NCBI GenBank assembly: GCA_016892645.1
Contig: JAFEMX010000001.1
Coordinates: 434,001 to 498,000, forward strand
DNA length: 64,000 bases
Direction: 5' to 3'
DNA from: Micrococcaceae bacterium RIT 802
GTDB taxonomy: Bacteria > Actinomycetota > Actinomycetes > Actinomycetales > Micrococcaceae
Both the position numbers and the translations under genes were made by a program. Of this stretch, positions 46,554 through 55,746 are shown in pieces. The notes beneath the pieces were generated by a model. That model searched no databases. It was not told the origin of the DNA and was given only the letters and a program-made list of their open reading frames with translations. Position 1 is the first letter of the stretch. The number at the start of each line of letters is the position of its first letter.

Positions 46554-47432
46554 ATGACCGACTCCGCAGCCCTGCGCGCCCCGCTGGATGCCACTGCCTT
46601 GCGCCGCGACCTCGTCGAGCCGGGGGCCATCCACCGGTTGGATACCGTGGAGAGCACGGGCTCGACCAACACGGACCTGGCAGCGGCCTTCACCGCCGAT
46701 CCGGATGCCTGGCCGGAGATCGGCGTGTTGGCCACCGATTTCCAGTCGGCCGGTCGCGGCCGTCTGGAACGGGTCTGGCAGGCGCCGCCGCGCAGTTCGC
46801 TGGCCGTGAGCGTCCTCTTCCGCCCCGCGCCCGGTGGCGGGTCCGCGCCCGAGGACGCCTACGGCTGGCTGTCCATGCTCTGCGCCACCGCGCTGGCCAC
46901 CGCATTGCGGGACACCGCGGACGTGCCTGCCGAACTCAAGTGGCCCAACGACGTGATCATCTCCGGCCGCAAGGTCGCCGGGATCCTGGCCCAGCTGGTC
47001 CCGGCAGGTGACGGGCCTCCGGCCGTCGTCGTCGGATGCGGGGTCAACGTCACGCTCGCACGCGACGAATTGCCCGTGCCCACGGCCACCTCGCTGCTGC
47101 TCGAAGAAGCCACCACGCTGGACACCACCGTGCTGCTCAGCGCCTACCTGCGCGAGGTGGCCAGCCTCTACGCCGGTTTCCTGCGGGCCGGGGGCCGGGC
47201 CCACGAAGCGATCGACGGCGGAGCGAGCCTGCGTGAGCGGGTCGCGGGGAACATGGCCACCCTCGGTGCGCCGGTCCGGGCGGAGCTGCCGGGAGGGAGC
47301 ACGCTCGAGGGCACCGCCGTCGGGCTGGAACCCGACGGGGCGTTGAGCGTGAGGACCGCCGACGGCACGACCACGGCCGTCCGCGCCGGCGACGTGATCC
47401 ACCTGCGCCGCACCGACGGCCGCTACGCCTGA
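46554..47432 (+). CDS. birA: Biotin--[acetyl-CoA-carboxylase] ligase
   Basis: 292 residues. BirA makes biotinyl-AMP and transfers biotin to the carrier lysine of AccA3. Motifs: ESTGSTNTDLAA, SAGRGRLERVWQAP (ATP/biotin loop), LKWPNDVIISGRKVAGIL and VVVGCGVNV. No N-terminal helix-turn-helix is present, so it is a class I enzyme without repressor function. The C-terminal SH3-like domain holds LEGTAVGLEPDGALSV. Its position near accA3/accB reflects the common actinobacterial order. Confidence 0.95.
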   Translation: MTDSAALRAPLDATALRRDLVEPGAIHRLDTVESTGSTNTDLAAAFTADPDAWPEIGVLATDFQSAGRGRLERVWQAPPRSSLAVSVLFRPAPGGGSAPEDAYGWLSMLCATALATALRDTADVPAELKWPNDVIISGRKVAGILAQLVPAGDGPPAVVVGCGVNVTLARDELPVPTATSLLLEEATTLDTTVLLSAYLREVASLYAGFLRAGGRAHEAIDGGASLRERVAGNMATLGAPVRAELPGGSTLEGTAVGLEPDGALSVRTADGTTTAVRAGDVIHLRRTDGRYA

Positions 47433-47462
47433 GGCCCGGGGCAGCGACCCCGCCGGCACGCC

Positions 47463-47468
47463 TAGAAT
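47463..47468 (+). promoter_or_regulatory. Candidate -10 (TAGAAT) for the PH-domain gene
   Basis: TAGAAT is 26 nt before the ATG at 47495, which has its own GGAAGGA ribosome site. Confidence 0.4.
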
Positions 47469-47494
47469 TGATGGACACGTAACGGAAGGACACG

Positions 47495-48055
47495 ATGAGG
47501 CTGCGGCTGGCGGACGACGAGTGGGTGATCGTCAAGACCCGTGCGCACCGCCGCGTCCTGAACCGTCCCGCCGTCGTCTTCATCGTCGTTGCGGCCCTGA
47601 CCGCGTTCGCGATGGGAACGCTCACCCGCCGGGACCTGCCGCAGGCGGTGCTCGATACCGTGCCGCTGTTGCAGGTCGTGGTCCCGATCGTCGGAGCCGT
47701 CCTGCTGCTGGCCTGGTGCGTGATCCCGCTGCTTCGCTGGCGCCGGACCATCGTCTTCTTGACCAACCAGCGCATCGTCGTGCGCCGCGGCGTTACGGCG
47801 AAGAACCAATGGGAGTTGCCGCTGGCGTTCGTGCAGACCCTGCGCACCAGCCAGAAACTGCTCGAACGCGGCAGCGGCTCCGGCGCACTCGTGCTCGATA
47901 CCGCCCATGGGCCGGTGCGGCTGCCCCATCTGCCGCGGGTGGACCGCGTCCGGTCGCTGGTCGTGACGGCCATTGAGCATTTACCCAGATCCATCGGGTT
48001 CGATGGTGTAGATATTGGTACAGAGGAACGCGTGGATGGGATCGGACATGGATGA
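47495..48055 (+). CDS. Bacterial PH-domain (bPH_2/YdbS-like) membrane protein
   Basis: 186 residues. Two membrane helices (AVVFIVVAALTAFAMGTL; LLQVVVPIVGAVLLLAWCVI) precede a cytoplasmic bPH domain with TNQRIVVRRGVTAKNQWELPLAFVQTL, the conserved strand-turn of the YdbS family. Such proteins are envelope-associated with unknown ligand. The gene follows birA by 62 nt; its end overlaps the cyclase start (48036) by 20 nt, so translation may be coupled. Confidence 0.87.
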   Translation: MRLRLADDEWVIVKTRAHRRVLNRPAVVFIVVAALTAFAMGTLTRRDLPQAVLDTVPLLQVVVPIVGAVLLLAWCVIPLLRWRRTIVFLTNQRIVVRRGVTAKNQWELPLAFVQTLRTSQKLLERGSGSGALVLDTAHGPVRLPHLPRVDRVRSLVVTAIEHLPRSIGFDGVDIGTEERVDGIGHG

Positions 48056-49343
48056 TGGGCAAGCAGCCGGTGAGCAGGGAGCGGAGAATCCCGCAACCCC
48101 CGGCCAGGAGCCCACACCACAGACGGCCCAGCTGCCCATCGTGAACCCCGCGCAGGCGGGGGACGTCGGATCCGCTGACGTCGACCGGGCCCGGATCGCC
48201 GACCCGGAACCGCCGCGCACCAGCACCGGATCGCTGCCGGCGCTCAGCCCCGATGCCGGCCCGGAAACCCGGGCCCTGCCGCTGGCCCAGGCGCTCGAAC
48301 GCGAAAAGGTCAAGGAGTCCGCGCAGGGCCTGGAGATGCTCTTGCTCGGGGCCAAACGCACCATGCGCCGTCGCGACGTGGCCGCCGCCGCCGGCATCTC
48401 GCTGCTCAGCGCGCGCAAGCTCTGGCGTGCCCTCGGCTTCCCCAATCTGGGCGACGACGACGTCGCCTTCACCGAGAACGACCTCGAAGCACTGCAAACC
48501 ATCCTCGGCAATGTGCGCTCCTCCAACCTGACCGAAGAGGCCGCCGTCTCCATCACCCGCTCCATCGGCCAGATGACCGATCGCATGGTCGTCTGGCAGA
48601 TCGAGGCCCTCGTCGAGGACATGGTCCAGAACCAGGGCGTGAGCGACCCGGAGGCCCGCCGCCGGCTGGTCGACCGCCTCCCGGACCTGATCGAACCGCT
48701 GGAGAAGCTGCTGGTCTACTCGTGGCGCCGGCAGCTCAACGCCGCCGTCCACCGCCTGGGTGTCCGCGCCGAATCCGGGCTGGCCTCCAGCGAGGAGGGC
48801 CGCGACGGCAGCGAGGACGACGCCCCGCTGCCCCTGGCCCGCGCCGTCGGATTCGCCGACCTGGTCTCCTACACCTCCCTCTCGCGCCGCATGAACGAAC
48901 GCACGCTGGCGCAGATGGTGCAGCGCTTCGAGAACAAGTGCGCCGAGATCATCTCCATCGGCGGTGGGCGCCTGGTCAAGACCATCGGCGACGAGGTCCT
49001 GTTCATCGCCGAAACCCCCCAGGCCGGCGCGCAGATCTCGCTGGCGCTGGCCACGGAGTTCGCCAACGACGACTTCCTGCCCAAGGCCCGCGTCTCCGTC
49101 GTCTGGGGCCGGATCCTTTCCCGGCTGGGCGACGTCTACGGCCCCACCGTGAACCTCGCCTCCCGCCTGACGGCGCTCGCCGACCCCGGAACCGTGTGGA
49201 CGGACTCGGTCACCGCCGGCACCCTCGAGGGGGACAAGCGGTTCGTGTTGTCCCCACAGCCCACCACGCAGGTGCGCGGCTTCGGGGACATCAACCCCGT
49301 CGTGCTCTCCATGGGCGAGGGCGAGGGGCTCGTCCTCGACTAG
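48036..49343 (+). CDS. Class III adenylate/guanylate cyclase with Rv1264-like regulatory domain
   Basis: 435 residues. A Pro/Ala/Gly-rich disordered head (residues 1-75) precedes a helical regulatory domain with RRDVAAAAGISLLSARKLWRA and DDDVAFTENDLEAL, like the pH-sensing autoinhibitory part of M. tuberculosis Rv1264. The catalytic domain has the metal Asp in VGFADLVSYTSL and GDEVLFIAE, the substrate Lys in LVKTIGDE, and GDVYGPTVNLASRL with the transition-state Asn/Arg. A soluble cAMP-forming enzyme is most likely. ATG 48036 (GAGGA 8 nt upstream) is chosen over ATG 48048. It lies just before the giant surface genes. Confidence 0.9.
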   Translation: MGSDMDDGQAAGEQGAENPATPGQEPTPQTAQLPIVNPAQAGDVGSADVDRARIADPEPPRTSTGSLPALSPDAGPETRALPLAQALEREKVKESAQGLEMLLLGAKRTMRRRDVAAAAGISLLSARKLWRALGFPNLGDDDVAFTENDLEALQTILGNVRSSNLTEEAAVSITRSIGQMTDRMVVWQIEALVEDMVQNQGVSDPEARRRLVDRLPDLIEPLEKLLVYSWRRQLNAAVHRLGVRAESGLASSEEGRDGSEDDAPLPLARAVGFADLVSYTSLSRRMNERTLAQMVQRFENKCAEIISIGGGRLVKTIGDEVLFIAETPQAGAQISLALATEFANDDFLPKARVSVVWGRILSRLGDVYGPTVNLASRLTALADPGTVWTDSVTAGTLEGDKRFVLSPQPTTQVRGFGDINPVVLSMGEGEGLVLD

Positions 49344-49381
49344 CGCCGGGGTCGGCTCGTCCGCGGTTTTCGTCCATCCCC

Positions 49382-49387
49382 TAGACT
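49382..49387 (+). promoter_or_regulatory. Candidate -10 (TAGACT) for the first giant surface gene
   Basis: TAGACT in the context CCATCCCCTAGACTGG is repeated almost exactly before the second copy (CCATCCCTTAGAATCG at 55664). The leader after it, including TTCTGCGTCC and GGGGGGCACGGAA, is also shared, so promoter and leader were part of the duplicated unit. Confidence 0.5.
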
Positions 49388-49453
49388 GGGTGCTGGCCCA
49401 GTTCTGCGTCCTTTGGGGGGCACGGAAATAGACGGTGGATGAGGACCGAATAC

Positions 49454-52400
49454 ATGTCCCGATGGGGAGCGCGCCCTGGCAAGAGCACGGGCTTCAAGGC
49501 GGCGGCGGTTTCCGCGGTCTCGGCATTGGCCATCACCGGCGCCATCATCTACCCGGGATTCAAGACCGCGGACGTCGACCTGAACGACGGCGGTGTCTGG
49601 GTCGTGAACAAGACCCTGAACAAGATCGGGCACCTCAACTACCAGTCCAAGGTGCTCGACGGCGGTGTCCTGACGCCGCTGCCGGACTATGACCTTGAGC
49701 AGAACGCCGACAAGGTCTTCGTGCGCAACCTCGAGCAGGGCGCGTTGACGACGATCGATCCGGCCATGGTCCAGTTCGCCGACGACAACGCCCTTCCCGC
49801 CAACTCCTCCTTCTCCTATGGCACCGACGTCGTCTCGGTCGCCGACGCCGAGCACGGCATCGTCTACGCCACCGGCACCGGGGAACTGGGCAGTTTCGCC
49901 TCCCAGGACACCCCACCGCTGATCGACGCACAGGGCAAGGTCCTCACCGCCGTCGGGCAAAACGACCGGGTCTGGGCCGTGGACGTCGACGCCCAGCAGT
50001 TCATCAGCTGGACCCGCGAGCCTGACGGATCGTTCTCCCAGGAGTCGGAGAAGCACGTGGAGACGATCCCCGGCGGAGCCAAACTCCAATTGACCGTGGT
50101 CGGAGACACAGCTGTCCTCTTCGATGAAGGGGCGGGCACGGTGATCACTTCCGATGGCAAGACAACCACCGTCGTGGACCCTGCGGGTGGCAAGCTGCAG
50201 GCCGTCGGACCGGATGCCGACCACGTGGCGATCGCGTTGGGCAACAAGCTGGCGAACGTTCCTGTCGACGGCGGCGAGGCCGAGTACCTCCCCCTGGAAT
50301 CCAGCGGAACCGCCATCCAGCCGGTCCGCGTCGGCGAGTGCACCTACGCGGCATGGCAGGGCAATGCCGAATACCTGCGCGATTGCGATGACGACGGGCA
50401 GGACGTCGCCGAGCAGGTCCCGGAAATGCCCAGCACGGCCGAACTGCAGTTCCGGGTCAACCGCGACGTCGTCGTTCTCAACGACGTGGCCTCCGGTCAG
50501 GTGTGGCTGGTCAACGAGGGCATGCAGATTGTCAGCAACTGGAGCGACTTGGAGCCTCCCAAGGGCAAGGGCGAGGCGAAGAAGGAGGACTCCAAGGAGA
50601 TCACCGACGCCATCGAGTTGCCGAACCGCACCAAAGACAACAAGAAGCCGATCACCAAGCCCGACGACTTCGGCGTCCGTGCCGGCCGCACCACCGCCCT
50701 GCCGGTCTTGTTCAACGACGTGGATCCCGACGGCGACCTCCTCACTGCCGGTCTCAAGGGAAAACAGCCCTCGATCGGCACCCTGCAGCAGATCCACGAC
50801 GGCACCGGCTTCCAGCTCGTCGTTCCCGAGGACGCCTCGGGGCGGACCTCCTTCACCTATGAGGCGAACGACGGCCGCGGCGGTCGGGCCACCGGGACGA
50901 CGAATGTCCGGGTGGTTCCGGAGGGGGAGAACCACCAGCCCACGCAGGAACGCGTGACCACCCTGCGCGTCCAGCAGGGCGAATCCGTCACCCAGGACGT
51001 GTTGAGCGACTGGAAGGATCCGGACGGTGATGACCTGCAGCTGCTGGGAGGCTCCAGCGACGACAAGGACATTGTCCGGGTACGCCCCGACGGTGCGCTG
51101 ACCTTCCAGGACAACGGGAAGAAGGTCGGCCGCAAGGAGATCACCGTGCAGGTCTCCGACGGCCGCGAGGGGGCCCAGGGTCGCATTGTGGTGGAGGTCC
51201 TCGCCACATCGGCCACCCCGCCGGTGACCGCGACGGACCATGTGACCGCAAACGTCGGGGAGGAAGTGACTTTCTCCCCATTGGAGAACGACACCGATCC
51301 CAGCGGCACCGAACTGCGGCTGGCCAACGTCGAATCCGTGAACGGGCTTGAGTTGAAGGGCAACTCCGATACCGGAACCGTCACCATCCGCGGCCAGCGC
51401 ACCGGGACGTTCTACGCGAAGTACGTGGCCAGCAACGGGCCTGCCAGCGCCCCCGGTCTGATCCGCATCGACGTCAAGGACCCAGAGCAGAACTCCGGCA
51501 ACCCGGTCGCGGTGCGCGATGTCGCCCTGCTTCCGGCCGGTCAGGATGTGCTGGTCAACGTCTTGGGCAACGACTCGGACCCGGCGGGTGGCGTCCTGGT
51601 TCTCACCGGTGCCGAAGTGCCCGAGGACGCCCCGTTCACGGTCTCCGTCGAACGCAACAGCTTCGTGCGGGTCACCGATGTCCGCGGGCTGACCGAACCG
51701 ACCAAGGTCAAGTACACGGTCTCCAACGGCAATGGCGTCTCCACCGGTGAGATCAACGTGATCCCCGTCCCCGCACCACCGAAGCTCGACCCTCCGCGCC
51801 CGAATCCCGATGACGTCGTCGTCCGCGCCGGGGACGTGGCCACGGTCGACGTGCTGGAGAACGACGTGCACCCCAACGGGGCCGAGCTGACCTTGCGGCC
51901 GGGCCTGAAGGAAGCGGACCAGCTGGGCGAGGGGTCGCTGATCAGCGTGGCCGACGACACCGTCCGCTTCCGTGCCGGGGAGTTCGACGGCAAACCCCAC
52001 ACCGTCTCCGCCGTCTACACCGTCGCCGGCCCCGACGGGCAGGAGGCCAACGCCCGCGTGAACTTCCACGTCCAACCGGTGGATCTGGACTCGAATGCAC
52101 CGCCAACCCCGGAGCAGATCACCGGTCGCGTCTTCGCCGGTGGCACCACGGCCATCCAGGTCCCATTGGCGGGCATCGACCCGGACGGGGACTCGGTGAC
52201 CCTCGTGCAGTTGGGTGCGGCCCCCAAGCGGGGCTCGGCCAAGGTCAAGGGCTCATCCATCGAATACACCGCCAGCAAGACGGCCAGCGGGACCGACGTG
52301 TTCTCCTACGTCGTGGAGGACCGGTTGGGCGCACGGGCCACCGGCACGGTGATGGTCGGCATCGCCCCGCTGTCCTCGACCAACAATCCCCCGGTAGCCG

Positions 52401-55400
52401 TCAATGATTCCATCACCGTGCGGCCGGACCGCCCGGTTGCCGTAGATGTGATGGATAACGACACCGACCCGGACGGGGACCGCACGACGCTCGTCGATGA
52501 TCTGCGTGCCTCGGAGGGGGTCGACGCGAAGGTCGTCAACGGCCGCATCCAGGTCACCTCGCCGAAGGAAAAGGGCTCGCTGTCCATCCGCTACAACATC
52601 AGCGATGGGCGTGGTGGTACCGCCAGTGCGACGCTGACCGTCCAGGCCGACCCGGAAGCCCAGCTGTTGGCTCCCATCGCCCGCGATGACCGCGCATCCC
52701 TGCAGGAGACCGTGGGCAAGGACGAAGTCACGCTGCCGATCCTCGACAACGACGAGGACCCCGACGGGCGCGTCGATGACCTGACGGTCTCCCTGCCGGA
52801 CAAACCAAGCTCGGCCACCGTCACCGGTGACAACCAGCTCAAGGTCAAGGTGGGCGACAAGTCCCAGGTCATCGCCTACACGATCACCGACCAGGACGAA
52901 TTGACGTCCACTGCCTTCGCACTGGTCCCTGGAGCCGGCGGGGCCCGTCCGGTGCTGCGCAGCGACAAGGCGCAGGAGATCATGGCGGGGGAGACCCTCA
53001 CGCTCGATCTTGGGGACCTGGTCCAGGTCCGCGATGGCCACCAGCCGCGTCTGACCGACGAGAACAAGGTGACCTCGGTGCCGGAGAACGACGGCGAATT
53101 GGTCAAGTCGGCCACGGAGCTCACCTTCAAGGCCGACAGGGAATACTCCGGCACCGCCTCCGTCACGGTGGAAGTCACCGATGGCTCCGGTCCCGACGAC
53201 CGCGACGGACTCACCAGCGTGCTGTCCATCCCGATCAAGGTGCTGCCGCGTCCGGAGGACAACAAGCCCCCGACCATCCAGTCCAATTCGCTGGACGTCG
53301 CCCAGGGTGAGGACCCTGCGCGTTTGGATCTGAACCAGATCGCCAGCGATCCGGATCCCGACGACGCCGGGACGCTGGAGTTCTCTGTGGGCGAGCAGAA
53401 CATCGACGGCGTGGAGATCAAGCTGGTCGAGGGCAACGTCCTCACCGCCGAGGCGGGTGTGAACACTCCGAAGGGAACCAAGGGTGCGGTCAAGGTCTCG
53501 GTCACTGACGGGGAGAATGACCCGGTCTCGGCGAACATCGCGATCAATGTGCTCGCCTCCACCCGCGAGAAGCCCGTCGCCATCGACGACACCGTCACCG
53601 ACGCACACCAGGGCCGGACCGAGGTGGTCCCGGTGTTGGCCAACGACCACAACCCGTACGCGGAAGAGGGGCCACTGAAGATCATCGGCGCCACCGGGCA
53701 GCAGGGCGATGGGGGCGCCGAAATCCGCGGCGACCAGCTCGCCATCACCCCGGCGAAGGACTTCGTCGGGACCATGAGCGTCCAGTACACCATCGGGGAC
53801 GTGACCGAGGATCCCGACCGCCAGGCGACTGGCAACGTCACCCTCAATGTCAAGGGAAAGCCGGACGCCCCCGGACTGCCGTTGGTTGAGTCGGCGGGTG
53901 ACTCCCGGGCCGTCCTCAGCTGGGATGCGCCGTCGAACAACGGTGCTCCGATCGAGTCGTACACGGTCTCCGGGGACGGAGTGAAGCAGACCTGCCAGAC
54001 GACCACCTGCACGATCACGGGTCTGAAGAACGACCACGTTTACAACTTCACCGCCACCGCGACCAACGCCGTCGGCGAATCCGAGCCGTCGGCGGCCTCC
54101 GCGGACGCGCGCCCGGACGTCGAACCCGAGCAACCGGGGGCACCGACCGCGGCATCGGGCGACGAACAGGCCACCGTGAAATGGAACCGTCCCGCAAGCC
54201 GCGGTTCCGCGGTGACCGGATACACGTTGGAGGTCTCCCCGGCACCGGCGACCGGCGTTAGCCAGGTCACGGGCATCTCCGGGACCAGCCATACGTGGAA
54301 GGGACTGAAGAACGGGGTTGCCTATCAGTTCCGTGTCCAGGCCGTGAACAAGGCGAACAAACCGTCTCAATGGAGCACCTACTCCGCGTCGGTCATCCCG
54401 GCCGGCAAGCCGCTCCAACCGACAGCTCCTGTAGCGGTGCGGTCCCAGTCCAACGTCAACGGCGGCGTCGTCAACGTGGACTGGACCGAGCCGGACGACA
54501 ACGGTGCCCCCATCCAGGGCTACACGTTAAAGGTGCATGAAGGCGGCTCCGTGGTGCGGACCGTGTCTTCCAGCGAAACACAGCAGACGGTGACCGGGTT
54601 GAAGACCACTGGTTCCTACAGCTTCTCCGTCATGGCTAAGAACAAGGTGGGTACTTCGCTCGCGAGCGGACGTTCGACCGCGGTCACGCCGTATGGGCGG
54701 CCCAAGACGATCGGCAAACCCACGGCGGGCGCTACGGGGGCGAACAACAAGGTCAAGCTCTCGTTCAAGAAGCCCGGCGCCAACGGCTCGGCGATCACCG
54801 GATACCAGTATTCGACCGATGGCGGCGCCTGGAAGTCCATCGGTGGTCCCGGGTCCGTCATCACCACCAATGCCAATGGCGCATCCCATTCCTGGAGGAT
54901 TCGCGCCCTCAATGCCGCCGGGGCTGGTGACCCGAGCAGCGCCTCCAACTCGACCAGCTCCTATGGCCCGCTGCGCGACGGGGGTGGCCGGTCGGCCTCT
55001 CATGGAGATGACTGGATCAAGTTCGGATGGAATTCCAAGCCTGCCGACTACGCCAACGGGCGCAAAGTGACACTCGCTGCTTCCATCAGCGGAAGCTCGA
55101 CGACCAACGACGGCAGCGAACAAGTAGCTGTCGGCTGGGAAGAGACCCGGAAGTTGACCATCACGGTGAAGGACTCAGAGGGCCAAACCTTGTCCCGGTC
55201 CACAAGCGAGACCTCGAACCCGAAGCCGCCGCCGCCACCCAACCCGCGGGCCAAGACCCTGGCGGGGCAGCCGAAGTCCGGCTGCGGCAAGCAATGCACG
55301 CACTTAATGGTCGAGCTGACGGGGTTCACCAGGAACTACGAGGGAACCTGGACCGCCACCTGTTACGGCGACGGAGGACGAAAGAGAATCAGTGAATTCT

Positions 55401-55555
55401 CCACGCCGGTTACCGTTGATAAAGATGGGGCGGAGACCAAGCAGCTGAATTGCGCGCAACCCAGGAATAAAGACCTTCCCCTCAGCGTGAAGTTGACCAA
55501 GGGAGGCCTCACGGTCTGGTCCAACGAGGACTGGACCTGGCCCTACGCCGACTGA
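49454..55555 (+). CDS. Giant Ig-like/fibronectin III surface protein, copy 1
   Basis: 2033 residues. Residues about 17-38 are a signal anchor (FKAAAVSAVSALAITGAIIY), without a clear cleavage site. Residues about 45-360 look like a beta-propeller (LNDGGVWVVNKTL, DVASGQVWLVN); a Lys/Glu linker follows. Then come about eleven Ig/cadherin-like repeats of some 90-100 residues, marked by phrases such as VLFNDVDPDGD, PLENDTDPSG, VMDNDTDPDGD and VLANDHNPY, with Asp-rich turns suited to calcium. Four fibronectin III domains (53860-54960) and a degenerate fifth follow, then a PPPPPNP linker and a four-cysteine tip (GCGKQC, TATCYGD, QLNCAQP). The start ATG (GAGGA 8 nt before) matches that of copy 2. Role as surface adhesin is inferred. 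Confidence 0.9.
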   Translation: MSRWGARPGKSTGFKAAAVSAVSALAITGAIIYPGFKTADVDLNDGGVWVVNKTLNKIGHLNYQSKVLDGGVLTPLPDYDLEQNADKVFVRNLEQGALTTIDPAMVQFADDNALPANSSFSYGTDVVSVADAEHGIVYATGTGELGSFASQDTPPLIDAQGKVLTAVGQNDRVWAVDVDAQQFISWTREPDGSFSQESEKHVETIPGGAKLQLTVVGDTAVLFDEGAGTVITSDGKTTTVVDPAGGKLQAVGPDADHVAIALGNKLANVPVDGGEAEYLPLESSGTAIQPVRVGECTYAAWQGNAEYLRDCDDDGQDVAEQVPEMPSTAELQFRVNRDVVVLNDVASGQVWLVNEGMQIVSNWSDLEPPKGKGEAKKEDSKEITDAIELPNRTKDNKKPITKPDDFGVRAGRTTALPVLFNDVDPDGDLLTAGLKGKQPSIGTLQQIHDGTGFQLVVPEDASGRTSFTYEANDGRGGRATGTTNVRVVPEGENHQPTQERVTTLRVQQGESVTQDVLSDWKDPDGDDLQLLGGSSDDKDIVRVRPDGALTFQDNGKKVGRKEITVQVSDGREGAQGRIVVEVLATSATPPVTATDHVTANVGEEVTFSPLENDTDPSGTELRLANVESVNGLELKGNSDTGTVTIRGQRTGTFYAKYVASNGPASAPGLIRIDVKDPEQNSGNPVAVRDVALLPAGQDVLVNVLGNDSDPAGGVLVLTGAEVPEDAPFTVSVERNSFVRVTDVRGLTEPTKVKYTVSNGNGVSTGEINVIPVPAPPKLDPPRPNPDDVVVRAGDVATVDVLENDVHPNGAELTLRPGLKEADQLGEGSLISVADDTVRFRAGEFDGKPHTVSAVYTVAGPDGQEANARVNFHVQPVDLDSNAPPTPEQITGRVFAGGTTAIQVPLAGIDPDGDSVTLVQLGAAPKRGSAKVKGSSIEYTASKTASGTDVFSYVVEDRLGARATGTVMVGIAPLSSTNNPPVAVNDSITVRPDRPVAVDVMDNDTDPDGDRTTLVDDLRASEGVDAKVVNGRIQVTSPKEKGSLSIRYNISDGRGGTASATLTVQADPEAQLLAPIARDDRASLQETVGKDEVTLPILDNDEDPDGRVDDLTVSLPDKPSSATVTGDNQLKVKVGDKSQVIAYTITDQDELTSTAFALVPGAGGARPVLRSDKAQEIMAGETLTLDLGDLVQVRDGHQPRLTDENKVTSVPENDGELVKSATELTFKADREYSGTASVTVEVTDGSGPDDRDGLTSVLSIPIKVLPRPEDNKPPTIQSNSLDVAQGEDPARLDLNQIASDPDPDDAGTLEFSVGEQNIDGVEIKLVEGNVLTAEAGVNTPKGTKGAVKVSVTDGENDPVSANIAINVLASTREKPVAIDDTVTDAHQGRTEVVPVLANDHNPYAEEGPLKIIGATGQQGDGGAEIRGDQLAITPAKDFVGTMSVQYTIGDVTEDPDRQATGNVTLNVKGKPDAPGLPLVESAGDSRAVLSWDAPSNNGAPIESYTVSGDGVKQTCQTTTCTITGLKNDHVYNFTATATNAVGESEPSAASADARPDVEPEQPGAPTAASGDEQATVKWNRPASRGSAVTGYTLEVSPAPATGVSQVTGISGTSHTWKGLKNGVAYQFRVQAVNKANKPSQWSTYSASVIPAGKPLQPTAPVAVRSQSNVNGGVVNVDWTEPDDNGAPIQGYTLKVHEGGSVVRTVSSSETQQTVTGLKTTGSYSFSVMAKNKVGTSLASGRSTAVTPYGRPKTIGKPTAGATGANNKVKLSFKKPGANGSAITGYQYSTDGGAWKSIGGPGSVITTNANGASHSWRIRALNAAGAGDPSSASNSTSSYGPLRDGGGRSASHGDDWIKFGWNSKPADYANGRKVTLAASISGSSTTNDGSEQVAVGWEETRKLTITVKDSEGQTLSRSTSETSNPKPPPPPNPRAKTLAGQPKSGCGKQCTHLMVELTGFTRNYEGTWTATCYGDGGRKRISEFSTPVTVDKDGAETKQLNCAQPRNKDLPLSVKLTKGGLTVWSNEDWTWPYAD

Positions 55556-55631
55556 CCGTGGCCGGCCCGACGCACCGGGCCACCAGTTGCCTGAACGAAA
55601 GCTGGACATCTGCTGGTGACAGGCTGCGTGG

Positions 55632-55649
55632 ATGGGGAGTTCTCCCCAT
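55632..55649. promoter_or_regulatory. Palindrome before the second giant gene only
   Basis: ATGGGGAGTTCTCCCCAT is a perfect palindrome (8-bp arms, 2-nt centre) lying about 23 bp before the -10 TAGAAT at 55672-55677. The first copy has no counterpart upstream. It lacks a T-run, so it is not a terminator; an operator specific to copy 2 is possible. Confidence 0.45.
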
Positions 55650-55671
55650 GTCGCCGAATTCATCCATCCCT

Positions 55672-55677
55672 TAGAAT
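55672..55677 (+). promoter_or_regulatory. Candidate -10 (TAGAAT) for the second giant surface gene
   Basis: It is positioned as in copy 1 and gives an RNA leader of about 65 nt. It implies that copy 2 can be transcribed separately from copy 1. Confidence 0.5.
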
Positions 55678-55746
55678 CGACGGTGGCCGGTTCTGCGTCC
55701 CGTTGGGGGGCACGGAAGAACGCGACATTGATGAGGAAACCAGAAC

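Noticed and set aside
55557-55583. Terminator between the two giant genes
   Set aside because: The GTGGCC/GGCCAC hairpin is imperfect and has no T-run, so readthrough from copy 1 cannot be excluded.
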